DNA of 7,619 nt from Roseiarcus sp049514155 (GCF_049514155.1 NZ_JBEKVH010000165.1:1-7619), one strand, 5' to 3'; shown: positions 1 to 5,268, numbered from the stretch's first letter. The notes: a model not told the origin generated them from the letters alone. Program-made: numbers and translations.

Positions 1-424
1 AGCGCATCTCGTCGAAATAGGCCTGAGCGTCGGCTTCCGTATCGAAATAGCCGCCCTTCCAGCCCCAATAGGCCCAGGCGCCGGCGAGCCGGTCGAACAC
101 CTGCTTGGCCGAGGTCTCCGAGCCATAGCGCTCGGCCTTAGGCAGCGACTCCAGAGCTTCCGTATCGGCAACCGACCGCCACAAAAAAGACGGCGCGCCG
201 TTCTCTTCCACGCGCTTCAGGCGCGCGGGCACGCCGGCCTTGCGGAAATACTTCTGCGCCAGCACGTCGGCGGCGACCTGGCTCCAGCCGGCCGGCACTT
301 CGAGCCGGTCGAGCGAGAACACCACCGAGCCGTCGGGGTTGCGGATCTCGCTCTTGGTCGTCTCGAACGCGATCGACGCGTAGGGGGACTGCGCAGGCTT
401 CGTGTACCGCCGCTCGATATGCAT
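1..424 (-). CDS. nrdJ: Vitamin B12-dependent (class II) ribonucleotide reductase, N-terminal part
   Basis: Class II RNR reduces ribonucleotides to deoxyribonucleotides with adenosylcobalamin as radical source, without needing oxygen. The first 141 residues are visible; the gene runs off the left edge (the alphaproteobacterial protein is usually over 1,000 residues). The N-terminus MHIERRYTKPAQSPY, the stretch SEIRNPDGSVVF (about 26-37), AADVLAQKYFRKAGVPARLK (about 52-71), SFLWRSVADTEAL, and WAYWGWKGGYF near the end match the N-terminal region I know from alphaproteobacterial NrdJ. This part precedes the catalytic barrel, so active-site cysteines are not in view. The ATG at 424 has a GAGG four-base-type Shine-Dalgarno just upstream (minus-strand GAGGCC-ATG) and fits the family start. 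It is transcribed leftwards from a promoter near 648-676 controlled by two NrdR boxes. Family assignment is from recognition of the sequence, not a search. Confidence 0.93.
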   Translation of the reverse strand, partial: MHIERRYTKPAQSPYASIAFETTKSEIRNPDGSVVFSLDRLEVPAGWSQVAADVLAQKYFRKAGVPARLKRVEENGAPSFLWRSVADTEALESLPKAERYGSETSAKQVFDRLAGAWAYWGWKGGYFDTEADAQAYFDEMR

Positions 425-444
425 GGCCTCAAACCCCGATGCTC

Positions 445-462
445 GGCGGGCGCACGCCCGCC
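445..462 (-). other. Hairpin in the nrdJ leader
   Basis: GGCGGGC (445-451) and GCCCGCC (456-462) form a perfect 7-bp all-GC stem around a 4-base loop. On the minus strand it lies about 20 nt upstream of the nrdJ ATG and just ahead of the Shine-Dalgarno. It could affect ribosome access or message stability; this is inference. No U-tract follows, so it is not a classic terminator. Confidence 0.4.
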
Positions 463-647
463 ATCGACCGCGCGAGCGGCCCCCCAAAGACAATGTCAGA
501 CGTTTCTACGCGCGCCGACGCCCACAAGGTTCCAAGGCTCCGCGCCGCAAGCGCCTTGCCCCGTCGCCGATGCGCTCTCGCGCGGGCGGCCGCCGCTCGC
601 CAGACCCCCTTGGAGCCGGAAAGCCGCCGCGCGCCGAGAACGTCCGA

Positions 648-676
648 ACATTACGACTCTGTGACGATTACGTCAA
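648..676 (-). promoter_or_regulatory. Candidate sigma70-type promoter of nrdJ
   Basis: On the minus strand, TTGACG (676-671) and TAATGT (653-648) are separated by exactly 17 bp. Both hexamers are close to the housekeeping consensus and lie in the AT-richer part of the spacer. Transcription would start near 641, giving a leader of roughly 215 nt before the nrdJ ATG. The -35 hexamer is embedded in the promoter-proximal NrdR box, which supports the assignment. Confidence 0.6.
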
Positions 677-686
677 CAGCTTGTGC
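671..686. promoter_or_regulatory. Promoter-proximal NrdR box
   Basis: CGTCAACAGCTTGTGC contains the half-sites CAACA and TTGTG and fits the NrdR box pattern (acaCwAtATaTwGtgt) at the conserved C-A-A and T-T-G-T-G positions, with a weaker centre. It lies 16 bp from the second, stronger box, so the centres are 32 bp apart, about three helical turns. This spacing is known for NrdR-controlled RNR genes. It overlaps the nrdJ -35 hexamer, as expected for a repressor site. Confidence 0.65.
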
Positions 687-702
687 CGAACCCTCGCCAC
701 CA

Positions 703-718
703 ACACAACATATTGTGG
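703..718. promoter_or_regulatory. Distal NrdR box
   Basis: ACACAACATATTGTGG matches the NrdR box consensus at 14 of 16 positions by eye, with perfect inverted arms CACAA and TTGTG around CATA. NrdR is the ATP/dATP-sensing repressor of ribonucleotide reductase genes, and its boxes normally occur in pairs. The site lies upstream of the nrdJ promoter and is the better of the two boxes. Confidence 0.8.
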
Positions 719-766
719 AGAAAAATGTATAACTTTGGGTAAACGCCCGGCCGCATTGACACCTTC

Positions 767-827
767 GGCCGAGTCGGAGCGGCTCGGCAAGGGGAAAATT
801 TGGCCTCGCCAAAGGACGGCTTTGGCG
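767..827 (+). other. Two hairpins in the leader of the NDUFA12-type gene
   Basis: GCCGAG (768-773) can pair with CTCGGC (783-788), extendable inward with one G-U pair. A second perfect stem is formed by CGCCAAAG (807-814) and CTTTGGCG (820-827) around GACGG. Both lie 70-130 bp upstream of the 896 start. They may be leader structure or an uncharacterised site; no function is assigned. Confidence 0.35.
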
Positions 828-895
828 CTGGACACGCCCCTTCCCGATCGCCATAGTCCGCCCGCGAAAAATTCCTCAGGCGGCTCACGAACGCG

Positions 896-1306
896 ATGAA
901 GCTCTTTCTCCTCCGGTTCTTCACCTGGTGGAACGGCGCCACGCTCAACACCCTGTGGCACACCCGCCGCCACGGCGAGCTGGTCGGCCAGGACGAGGCC
1001 GGCAACCTTTATTACCGCACCCGCGGCGGCAAGAAGGACCCGGCGCTGGGGTTCGAGCGGCGCTGGGTGATCTACAACGGCCTCAGCGAGGCGTCGGCGA
1101 CGCCGCCGGGCTGGAACGGCTGGCTGCACCACACCGTCGACGTGGCGCCGAGCGAGGAAGACTACAAGGCCAAGCCCTGGGAGAAGCCGCATATGGCCAA
1201 CCCGACCGGCACCAGGGCGGCGATTCGGCCCAAGGGCTCGACGATTGGCCTCGGCCGGCGCCAGGCGGCGGCGGGCGACTATCAGGCCTGGCGGCCGGAG
1301 GGCTGA
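896..1306 (+). CDS. NADH:ubiquinone oxidoreductase subunit, NDUFA12 family (17.2 kDa type)
   Basis: This is the bacterial counterpart of NDUFA12, an accessory subunit of respiratory complex I found in alphaproteobacteria and mitochondria. It acts on the cytoplasmic/matrix face of the complex and is not catalytic. The 136-residue protein opens with MKLFLLRFFTWWNGATLNTL, then GELVGQDEAGNLYYRTRGGK (about 28-47), FERRWVIYNG (about 53-62), SATPPGWNGWLHH (about 67-79) and a Pro/Gly-rich C-terminus, the hallmark order of the family. The ATG at 896 gives the standard N-terminus; only a weak Shine-Dalgarno (AGG near 877) is present. A co-oriented DUF2155 gene follows 93 bp downstream, a neighbour pair I recall from many alphaproteobacteria. 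Confidence 0.93.
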   Translation: MKLFLLRFFTWWNGATLNTLWHTRRHGELVGQDEAGNLYYRTRGGKKDPALGFERRWVIYNGLSEASATPPGWNGWLHHTVDVAPSEEDYKAKPWEKPHMANPTGTRAAIRPKGSTIGLGRRQAAAGDYQAWRPEG

Positions 1307-1322
1307 CGAAGCGCCTTCGTTT
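1306..1322 (+). terminator. Weak hairpin after the NDUFA12-type gene
   Basis: ACGAAG (1306-1311) and CTTCGT (1315-1320) form a 6-bp stem with a CGC loop starting at the stop codon, followed by only two further T. It could attenuate or process the transcript before the DUF2155 gene. The T-run is too short for a confident terminator. Confidence 0.25.
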
Positions 1323-1399
1323 CGCCCGGCTTTGCCGTCAAGGGAGCCCGATGCGCCTCGAGCGCGCGCCTAAACCATGCAGCGGCCCGGATCCAGACG

Positions 1400-2098
1400 A
1401 TGAAACAACGTTTCCGGCGCCTCGCGGTCCTTGCCGGGGCGACGATTGTGGCCGCCGGCGCGCCGGCGCTCGCCGACAAGATCAAGCATCCGACCGCGGT
1501 CTTCTCTGGCCTCGACAAGATCACCGGCCGAATCATCTCGTTCGAGGCGGCGATCGGCGAAACGGTGCAGTTCGGCTCGCTGCAGATCACGCCGCGGGTC
1601 TGCTACTCACGGCCGCCGACCGAGGCGCCGCAGACCGACGCCTTCACCGAGGTCGACGAGGTGGCCGAGGACCACGCCACCCATCGCATCTTCAGCGGCT
1701 GGATGTTCGCCGACAGCCCCGGCATGCACGGCGTCGAGCACCCCGTCTACGACATCTGGCTGACCGACTGTAAGGGCGACGGCGAGCTCATCCACGAGGC
1801 GCCGACGGTCGCCGACGCGCCCTCCGACTCGGGCGATGCGGGCCTCGGCCCGATTGCCCCGCCCGACCGGCCGGTCCCCCAGCCGTCGGCGACGCCGACG
1901 CCGAAGAAGCGCAAGGGCGCCGCCGCCGATCCCGGCCCGCTCGACCTCAACGCGCCCGGCGCGCCGGTGACGATCCCGCTGCCGCCGCCCGTGGTCACGA
2001 ATCCGCTGCCGGCCCCGACGCCGCGCAACACGCCGAGCCAGCGCTTCTTCCCGACCGACAACGACGCGCCGATCCCGCCCGCCAACATCGGCCGCTGA
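1400..2098 (+). CDS. Exported DUF2155 domain protein with proline-rich tail
   Basis: This 232-residue protein of unknown biochemical role has a Sec-type signal peptide: basic MKQRFRR, a hydrophobic stretch at about 8-20, and a likely cleavage after APALA (residue 25). The DUF2155 domain covers about 30-126, with LDKITGRI (38-45), F58 GSLQITPRVCYSRPP, FSGWMFADSPG (98-108), VEHPVYDIWLTDCKG (112-126). C68 and C124 are the only cysteines and could form a disulfide in the periplasm. The remaining 100 residues are low-complexity, rich in Pro, Ala and Thr with a KKRKG patch at about 171-175, unlikely to fold compactly. The family is largely confined to alphaproteobacteria. The start is supported by the signal peptide. 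Confidence 0.88.
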   Translation: MKQRFRRLAVLAGATIVAAGAPALADKIKHPTAVFSGLDKITGRIISFEAAIGETVQFGSLQITPRVCYSRPPTEAPQTDAFTEVDEVAEDHATHRIFSGWMFADSPGMHGVEHPVYDIWLTDCKGDGELIHEAPTVADAPSDSGDAGLGPIAPPDRPVPQPSATPTPKKRKGAAADPGPLDLNAPGAPVTIPLPPPVVTNPLPAPTPRNTPSQRFFPTDNDAPIPPANIGR

Positions 2099-2123
2099 GT
2101 CCGGCGGCTGGACCTATGAACAT

Positions 2124-2645
2124 TCAGGCGCCGCTGAGATAGGCGTCGAGCCAACCGAGGACCTTCTCCCAATTTTCGGCGGCGCCGTGCGCCGCCTGCG
2201 GCCGGCCGAGAAAGCCGTCCTCGCGCAGCGTGATCAGGGTTCCGTGCGGCGGCGGCTCGAAACGATAGGCGAGCGTCGTTTCGCGCTCGCCGACCAGCGG
2301 ATTGGCGACGAAATGGCGGGTCAGCACGATCCGATTCGGCGCCTCGACGGCGCAGATCTCGCCCCATTCGTCGAAACTCCGGCCGTCGCATAGCTCGGCG
2401 CAGACGCTCCAGCCGCCCTGGGGACGCAGATCGGCCCGCCAGTCCTTCTGCCGATGGACGCCGGGGAGCTTCCACCAGCGCTCGACCTCGCGGGTCATCA
2501 ATGCGGCGAAGGTCCGCTCGGGCGGCGCCGGGACTTCGGCGGTCGCGAGCAGCATGCCGCCTACGCCGTCGGCGACCGCCTTTGGCCGCTTGTTCGCCGC
2601 CGCAGCCATGCGAAAATCGGGCGCCGCGTTCGCTTCGTTCGTCAT
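2124..2645 (-). CDS. SRPBCC (AHSA1-type) domain protein
   Basis: A 173-residue protein of the START/Bet v1-like superfamily, which folds round a hydrophobic ligand cavity; the ligand is unknown. After an Ala-rich N-terminal extension of about 30 residues, the domain runs from LLATAEVPAPPERTFAALM (32-50), through W57-W58, the DLRPQGGWSV segment (about 72-81), FDEWGEICAVEAPNRIVLTRH, and TLAYRFEPPPHGTLITLREDGFLG, to the C-terminal helix AAENWEKVLGWLDAYL. This order is that of AHSA1-like proteins. The ATG at 2645 follows GGCGGG; an internal Met at residue 13 is also possible. It lies on the same strand as the ArsR-SRPBCC pair but 279 bp beyond it, behind an AT-rich stretch (2660-2712) that may hold its own promoter. 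Confidence 0.8.
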   Translation of the reverse strand: MTNEANAAPDFRMAAAANKRPKAVADGVGGMLLATAEVPAPPERTFAALMTREVERWWKLPGVHRQKDWRADLRPQGGWSVCAELCDGRSFDEWGEICAVEAPNRIVLTRHFVANPLVGERETTLAYRFEPPPHGTLITLREDGFLGRPQAAHGAAENWEKVLGWLDAYLSGA

Positions 2646-2712
2646 CCCGCCGCCAGTTCCTAGAGTAATATCGATTTTTCCATTGGATAAATCAGAATGT
2701 GAATGTGAAGGT

Positions 2713-2865
2713 TCAACTCGCTCGGGCGCGACGGCGCCGGTCGAGGATTCTCTTCAAGCGCCGCTTGAACGCTTCGATCTTGGCGATCGGCGCGCGCGAG
2801 ACGGCAGCGAACGACGCATCGCGCGCCGCAAGCCGGACGAGCCCGCCGGCGATGGCGCCCCTCAC
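2713..2865 (-). CDS. Possible small basic protein, start uncertain
   Basis: I do not recognise this reading frame. It fills the gap between the two SRPBCC genes and ends at 2713. From the GTG at 2865 it would give 50 residues: a small apolar start (GAIAGGLVRLAA) and a strongly basic end (FKRRLKRILDRRRRARAS). The open frame extends upstream through a DCKHCSC motif, and the first in-frame ATG (3003) would overlap the SRPBCC gene by about 79 bp. By my count G/C is about 70, 62 and 84 per cent at codon positions 1, 2 and 3, the normal coding order for such DNA; the opposing plus-strand frame has position 2 higher than position 1. There is no good Shine-Dalgarno at the GTG. It may be a real small gene, a remnant or chance. 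Confidence 0.3.
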   Translation of the reverse strand: MRGAIAGGLVRLAARDASFAAVSRAPIAKIEAFKRRLKRILDRRRRARAS

Positions 2866-2924
2866 GCAGGAACAATGTTTGCAATCGCTTGCGCCGGTCT
2901 GCTCAACCGTGAGGCGATAGCCGG

Positions 2925-3383
2925 TCAGCCGGCCGGCTTGGACTTGAGAACGACCTGGCCGGTCTCGAGCAGCGATTTGAGGTTCGAAAGAATGCGCGGC
3001 CAACCGCCTCCGACCGCTTCGATCAGCTTCGCGCCAGGGTGCGGAATCGAGTGGTTGATGGTCAGTTTGACTGCGCCTTCGACCGGCTCGAGCTCGATGA
3101 CGCAGAACGCTTCGCCCTCAGCCGCCAGCTCCGGCCTCCACAGATGCCGCCAGCGCAGAGCGAGGCGCCGCGGCGGATCGCATTCTGCGACCTCGCCCTC
3201 GTCGGTGACGAGGCCATCGGGGAGGACCATCTTCCACGGCGAGCCGGCTTTCCAGTCGGTCTCGAGGGTCACGCCGAACCAATATTGCTTGGTGAATTCG
3301 GGTTGCGTCAGCGCCGCCCACAGTTGTTCGGGCGTGGTGCGGATATAGGTCGCGTAAACGAAGCGGCTGATCCCGTCAGTCAT
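2925..3383 (-). CDS. SRPBCC (AHSA1-type) protein paired with an ArsR regulator
   Basis: A 152-residue single-domain SRPBCC protein. MTDGISRFVYATYIRTTPEQLWAALTQPEFTKQYWFG is the typical first strand and helix; DWKAGSPWKM (43-52), D56 GLVTDEGEVAECDPPRRLALRW, VIELEPVEGAVKLTINHS and the last helix GGWPRILSNLKSLLETG complete the fold. Proteins of this family encoded with ArsR repressors are often annotated as ATPase-activator (Aha1-like) or polyketide cyclase-like; the ligand is not known. The ATG at 3383 lies inside the end of the upstream repressor gene, with an 8-bp overlap, so translation is probably coupled and the pair forms one operon. Confidence 0.88.
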   Translation of the reverse strand: MTDGISRFVYATYIRTTPEQLWAALTQPEFTKQYWFGVTLETDWKAGSPWKMVLPDGLVTDEGEVAECDPPRRLALRWRHLWRPELAAEGEAFCVIELEPVEGAVKLTINHSIPHPGAKLIEAVGGGWPRILSNLKSLLETGQVVLKSKPAG

Positions 3384-3702
3384 GGCCGTTTCCTTCTTCC
3401 AGCTTGCGTTTGAGCTCGGCGAGCGCGGCCAGGCGCGGCGCGTCGAATTTGCCGATCCAGCGCCCGGCGATGTCGTTGATTGGGACCGGGTTGATGAAAT
3501 GCAGCTTCTCGCGCCCGCGCTTCTGGCTGACGACGAGATTCGCCGCTTCGAGCGCGACGAGGTGCTTGGTCACCGCCTGGCGGGTCATGTCGAGGCCCTC
3601 GCAGAGTTCGCCCAAGGTCTGCCCGTTGCGCGCATGAAGCCGATCCAACAGCCGCCGCCTGACCGGATCGGCGAGCGCGCGAAAGACCGCGTCCATGCTC
3701 AT
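3376..3702 (-). CDS. ArsR-family winged-helix transcriptional repressor
   Basis: A 108-residue DNA-binding protein in the ArsR fold: VFRALADPVRRRLLDRL (6-22) is the family's opening helix, LGELCEGLDMTRQAVTKHLVALEAANLV (30-57) is the helix-turn-helix with recognition helix at about 40-51, and SQKRGREKLHFINP (59-72) is the wing. The ELCVCDL metal-binding motif of arsenic/zinc sensors is absent (only C34 remains), so metal sensing is unlikely. The frame is open to a TTG at 3717, but that lies in the operator and overlaps the -10; the ATG at 3702 (or 3696) is preferred. It precedes and overlaps the SRPBCC gene and probably represses its own operon through the 3714-3729 site. Confidence 0.88.
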   Translation of the reverse strand: MSMDAVFRALADPVRRRLLDRLHARNGQTLGELCEGLDMTRQAVTKHLVALEAANLVVSQKRGREKLHFINPVPINDIAGRWIGKFDAPRLAALAELKRKLEEGNGHD

Positions 3703-3708
3703 GGCGGA

Positions 3709-3737
3709 AATATGCAACCAAATGGTTGCCTTTGCAA
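3709..3737 (-). promoter_or_regulatory. Promoter of the ArsR-SRPBCC operon, probably leaderless
   Basis: On the minus strand TTGCAA (3737-3732) and CATATT (3714-3709) are separated by exactly 17 bp. Transcription would begin near 3702, which is the first base of the preferred ATG. No Shine-Dalgarno lies in the 11 bases before that ATG, which agrees with a leaderless message. Confidence 0.5.
3714..3729. promoter_or_regulatory. Inverted-repeat operator in the ArsR promoter
   Basis: GCAACCA (3714-3720) and TGGTTGC (3723-3729) are perfect 7-bp inverted arms around AA. The repeat fills the spacer between the -35 and -10, so a bound dimer would block RNA polymerase. AACCA-NN-TGGTT-like palindromes are, as I recall, common ahead of ArsR-SRPBCC pairs, which fits autoregulation. 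Confidence 0.7.
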
Positions 3738-3752
3738 GCGCAAAATTTGCGC
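3738..3752. repeat. Second inverted repeat upstream of the ArsR promoter
   Basis: GCGCAAA (3738-3744) and TTTGCGC (3746-3752) are perfect 7-bp arms around one A, directly abutting the -35 hexamer. The one-base spacing argues against a terminator hairpin for the upstream ybaK gene, and its sequence differs from the 3714-3729 operator. It may bind another regulator. Confidence 0.45.
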
Positions 3753-3771
3753 TCCCCGGAAAGCCGCCGCC

Positions 3772-4245
3772 TCACGCCGTCAGAGGCGCGACGACCGCGT
3801 CGAGCAGCCTGGCTACGTCTTGTGGACTCAAGCGCGCCTGCAGGCCGCGCTGGCCGCCGTTGACGAAGACGTAGGGCTCGGCGAGCGCCTCGGCGTCGAT
3901 CGCGGTTCTCAGCCGCCGCGTCTGGCCGAACGGGCTGACGCCGCCGATCTTGTAGCCCGAGACGCGCTCGGCCTCGGCCGGCTTCATCATCTCAGCCGCC
4001 TTGCCGCCGAGCGCGACGGCGAGCTTCTTCATCGAGACTTCGCGGTCCGAGCGCAGCACGACGCAGATCGGTTTGCCGTCAACCAGCGCGATCAGCGTCT
4101 TCAGCACCCGTTGCGGCGCCTCGCCCAGCGCTTCGGCCGCCTGCATCCCGATCTTGTCGGCGTCGGGATCGTAGTCGTAGGCGTGGACCGAAAACGCCGC
4201 CCCCGCCTGTTCGAGGGCCTTGGTGGCGCGGGTGGATTTGGACAA
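3772..4245 (-). CDS. ybaK: Cys-tRNA(Pro)/Cys-tRNA(Cys) deacylase, YbaK/EbsC family
   Basis: This cytoplasmic trans-editing enzyme hydrolyses Cys wrongly attached to tRNA(Pro) by prolyl-tRNA synthetase. The 157-residue length is that of stand-alone YbaK. Visible family features are STRATKALEQAGAAFSVHAYDYDP at the N-terminus, QRVLKTLIAL (45-54) with K49 at the position of the catalytic lysine, VVLRSDREVSMKKLA (62-76), GYKIGGVSPFGQ (97-108) and VFVNGGQRGLQ (126-136), the glycine-rich substrate loops. The start is a TTG at 4245 preceded by a strong AGGAG with a 6-base gap. It is a single gene, divergent from the SDR gene at 4491, and ends 70 bp before the ArsR start on the same strand. Confidence 0.92.
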   Translation of the reverse strand: MSKSTRATKALEQAGAAFSVHAYDYDPDADKIGMQAAEALGEAPQRVLKTLIALVDGKPICVVLRSDREVSMKKLAVALGGKAAEMMKPAEAERVSGYKIGGVSPFGQTRRLRTAIDAEALAEPYVFVNGGQRGLQARLSPQDVARLLDAVVAPLTA

Positions 4246-4296
4246 AAGGGACTCCTGGCTCAGGCTTCGGGCTCATCTTCGCCCGACCGCCTCTGT

Positions 4297-4311
4297 TGCG
4301 GCGAAGCCGCA
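4297..4311 (-). other. Short GC hairpin upstream of ybaK
   Basis: TGCGGC (4297-4302) and GCCGCA (4306-4311) form a 6-bp stem with a three-base loop, about 50 bp upstream of the ybaK start. It may lie in the ybaK leader; no function is claimed. Confidence 0.25.
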
Positions 4312-4357
4312 TCGTACCGCTCTGCCCGATTCCTTTCACCCTCCCGCGCCAGCGCGG

Positions 4358-4386
4358 CGATTCTTGCCGTACGCGTGCAAGAATCG
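4358..4386. repeat. Perfect 10-bp-arm inverted repeat between ybaK and the SDR gene
   Basis: CGATTCTTGC (4358-4367) and GCAAGAATCG (4377-4386) are exact reverse complements around a 9-bp spacer. The repeat lies 113 bp from the ybaK start and 104 bp from the SDR start. The 29-bp dyad is the right size for a dimeric regulator site, for example TetR- or LysR-type, but no regulator gene adjoins it. A hairpin in RNA is the alternative. Confidence 0.5.
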
Positions 4387-4490
4387 GACACCTATCTGCT
4401 CGGGCCCGCCGTTGCTACGCTGCCGCCTGCGAGCGGCGTCGCAATCGCCAATGGCGGCGCGAGCGGCGAAAAACATTGGAGAAACGGCTC

Positions 4491-5261
4491 ATGGCGCGCG
4501 TCTTCGTCACCGGATCGTCGTCCGGCCTCGGCCTGATGGCGGGCGAGCTGCTGGTCGAGCAGGGCCATCGCGTCGTCCTTCACGCCCGCAATCCGGCCCG
4601 CGCCGACGAAACGCGCCGCGCCCTGCCCCAAGCCGAGGCGGTCGTCGTCGGCGATCTGGCGAGCGTCGCCGGCGCGCGCGGCGTCGCCGACGAGGCCAAT
4701 AAACTCGGCCGCTTCGACGCCATCATCCACAACGCCGGCGTCGGCTATCGCGAGGCGCGGATCAACACCGCCGACGGGCTTCCGCATGTCTTCGCGGTCA
4801 ACGTCCTCGCGCCCTACGTCCTGACGGCGCTGATCGAGCGGCCGGACCGCCTCGTCTACTTGAGCTCCGGCATGCACCGCGGCGCGAACGCCCGCCTCGA
4901 CGATCTGACCTGGACGAAACGCGCCTGGAACGGCGCCCAGGCCTACGCCGAGAGCAAGTTTCTCGACGTGCTGATCGCCTTCGCCGTCGCGCGGCGTTGG
5001 CCGGACGCGCTGTCGAACGCGCTCGAGCCCGGCTGGGTGGCGACCCGCATGGGCGGCCCAAGCGCGCCCGACGACCTCGACCAGGCCCATCGCACTCAGG
5101 TCTGGCTCGCCGTCAGCGACGAGCCGGAAGCGCGGGTCACCGGCAAATATTTCCGCTACAAACGCCAGCGCGCGCCCGACCCGCACACGGACTCGATCGA
5201 GTTGCAGGACCGGCTGATCGCCGAATGCGCGCGACTGTCGGGCGTGGCGCTGCCGGACTGA
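4491..5261 (+). CDS. Short-chain dehydrogenase/reductase (SDR), substrate unknown
   Basis: A 256-residue NAD(P)-dependent oxidoreductase with a Rossmann fold. MARVFVTGSSSGLG holds the cofactor motif TGxxxGxG at 7-14; HNAG (80-83) replaces the usual NNAG; the catalytic set is S125/S126, Y152 and K156 (YAESK), and PGWVATRM (180-187) follows. A basic residue after the second strand (R33) and the lack of an acidic one hint at NADP(H). The C-terminal part (FRYKRQRAPDPHTDS) resembles oxidoreductases of the light-dependent protochlorophyllide reductase/retinol dehydrogenase-like type, which tend to carry a longer tail. The ATG at 4491 follows GGAG with a 9-base gap; the frame remains open upstream to 4296 but that part is Arg-rich and not SDR-like. 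The gene stands alone. Confidence 0.88.
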   Translation: MARVFVTGSSSGLGLMAGELLVEQGHRVVLHARNPARADETRRALPQAEAVVVGDLASVAGARGVADEANKLGRFDAIIHNAGVGYREARINTADGLPHVFAVNVLAPYVLTALIERPDRLVYLSSGMHRGANARLDDLTWTKRAWNGAQAYAESKFLDVLIAFAVARRWPDALSNALEPGWVATRMGGPSAPDDLDQAHRTQVWLAVSDEPEARVTGKYFRYKRQRAPDPHTDSIELQDRLIAECARLSGVALPD

Positions 5262-5268
5262 ACGCCGC

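Larger units (their letters stand above)
425..895. other. Divergent control region between nrdJ and the NDUFA12-type gene
   Basis: This 471-bp stretch carries no convincing gene. Reading frames that cross it encode Arg/Pro/Ala-rich strings typical of antisense frames in high-GC DNA. It holds, from left to right, a GC-rich nrdJ leader with a 7-bp hairpin (445-462), the nrdJ promoter (648-676), two NrdR boxes (671-686 and 703-718) in the only AT-richer patch (about 648-740), and two hairpins (767-788, 807-827) on the side of the complex I gene. I found no B12-box-like motif that would suggest a cobalamin riboswitch in the nrdJ leader. Confidence 0.7.

Noticed and set aside
425..641. Cobalamin riboswitch in the nrdJ leader
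   Set aside because: It would fit a B12-dependent enzyme, but I could find no B12-box-like sequence or obvious multi-stem core by eye.
756..761. TTGACA as a -35 for the NDUFA12-type gene
   Set aside because: No AT-rich -10 lies 16-19 bp downstream; that position is GC-rich.
402..899. Open frame of 165 codons on the plus strand through the nrdJ/NDUFA12 spacer
   Set aside because: Arg/Pro-rich composition without motifs; it overlaps nrdJ and crosses the AT-rich promoter with NrdR boxes. It is an open frame caused by high GC.
928..1773. 281-codon plus-strand frame across the NDUFA12 and DUF2155 genes
   Set aside because: It covers most of the first gene and part of the second in another frame and has Arg/Gly-rich low-complexity content; the recognised families use the other frames.
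2679..2687. TCCATTGGA as a degenerate copy of the ArsR operator ahead of the second SRPBCC gene
   Set aside because: Half-sites are only four bases, spacing differs by one from the 3714-3729 site, and such a short palindrome is expected by chance.
2699..2920. Plus-strand small frame in the SRPBCC gap
   Set aside because: Its second codon position is richer in G/C than its first, opposite to normal coding, and it is Arg/Ser/Ala-rich; the minus-strand frame fits better.
2302..3348. 348-codon plus-strand frame opposite the SRPBCC genes
   Set aside because: It is antisense to two recognisable SRPBCC proteins and shows no domain-like content.
3382..4536. 384-codon plus-strand frame opposite ArsR and ybaK
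   Set aside because: It is antisense to two clear family members and has no motif of its own.
4392..5186. 264-codon minus-strand frame opposite the SDR gene
   Set aside because: The plus strand has all SDR motifs with a good start and Shine-Dalgarno; the minus frame looks like its reflection.
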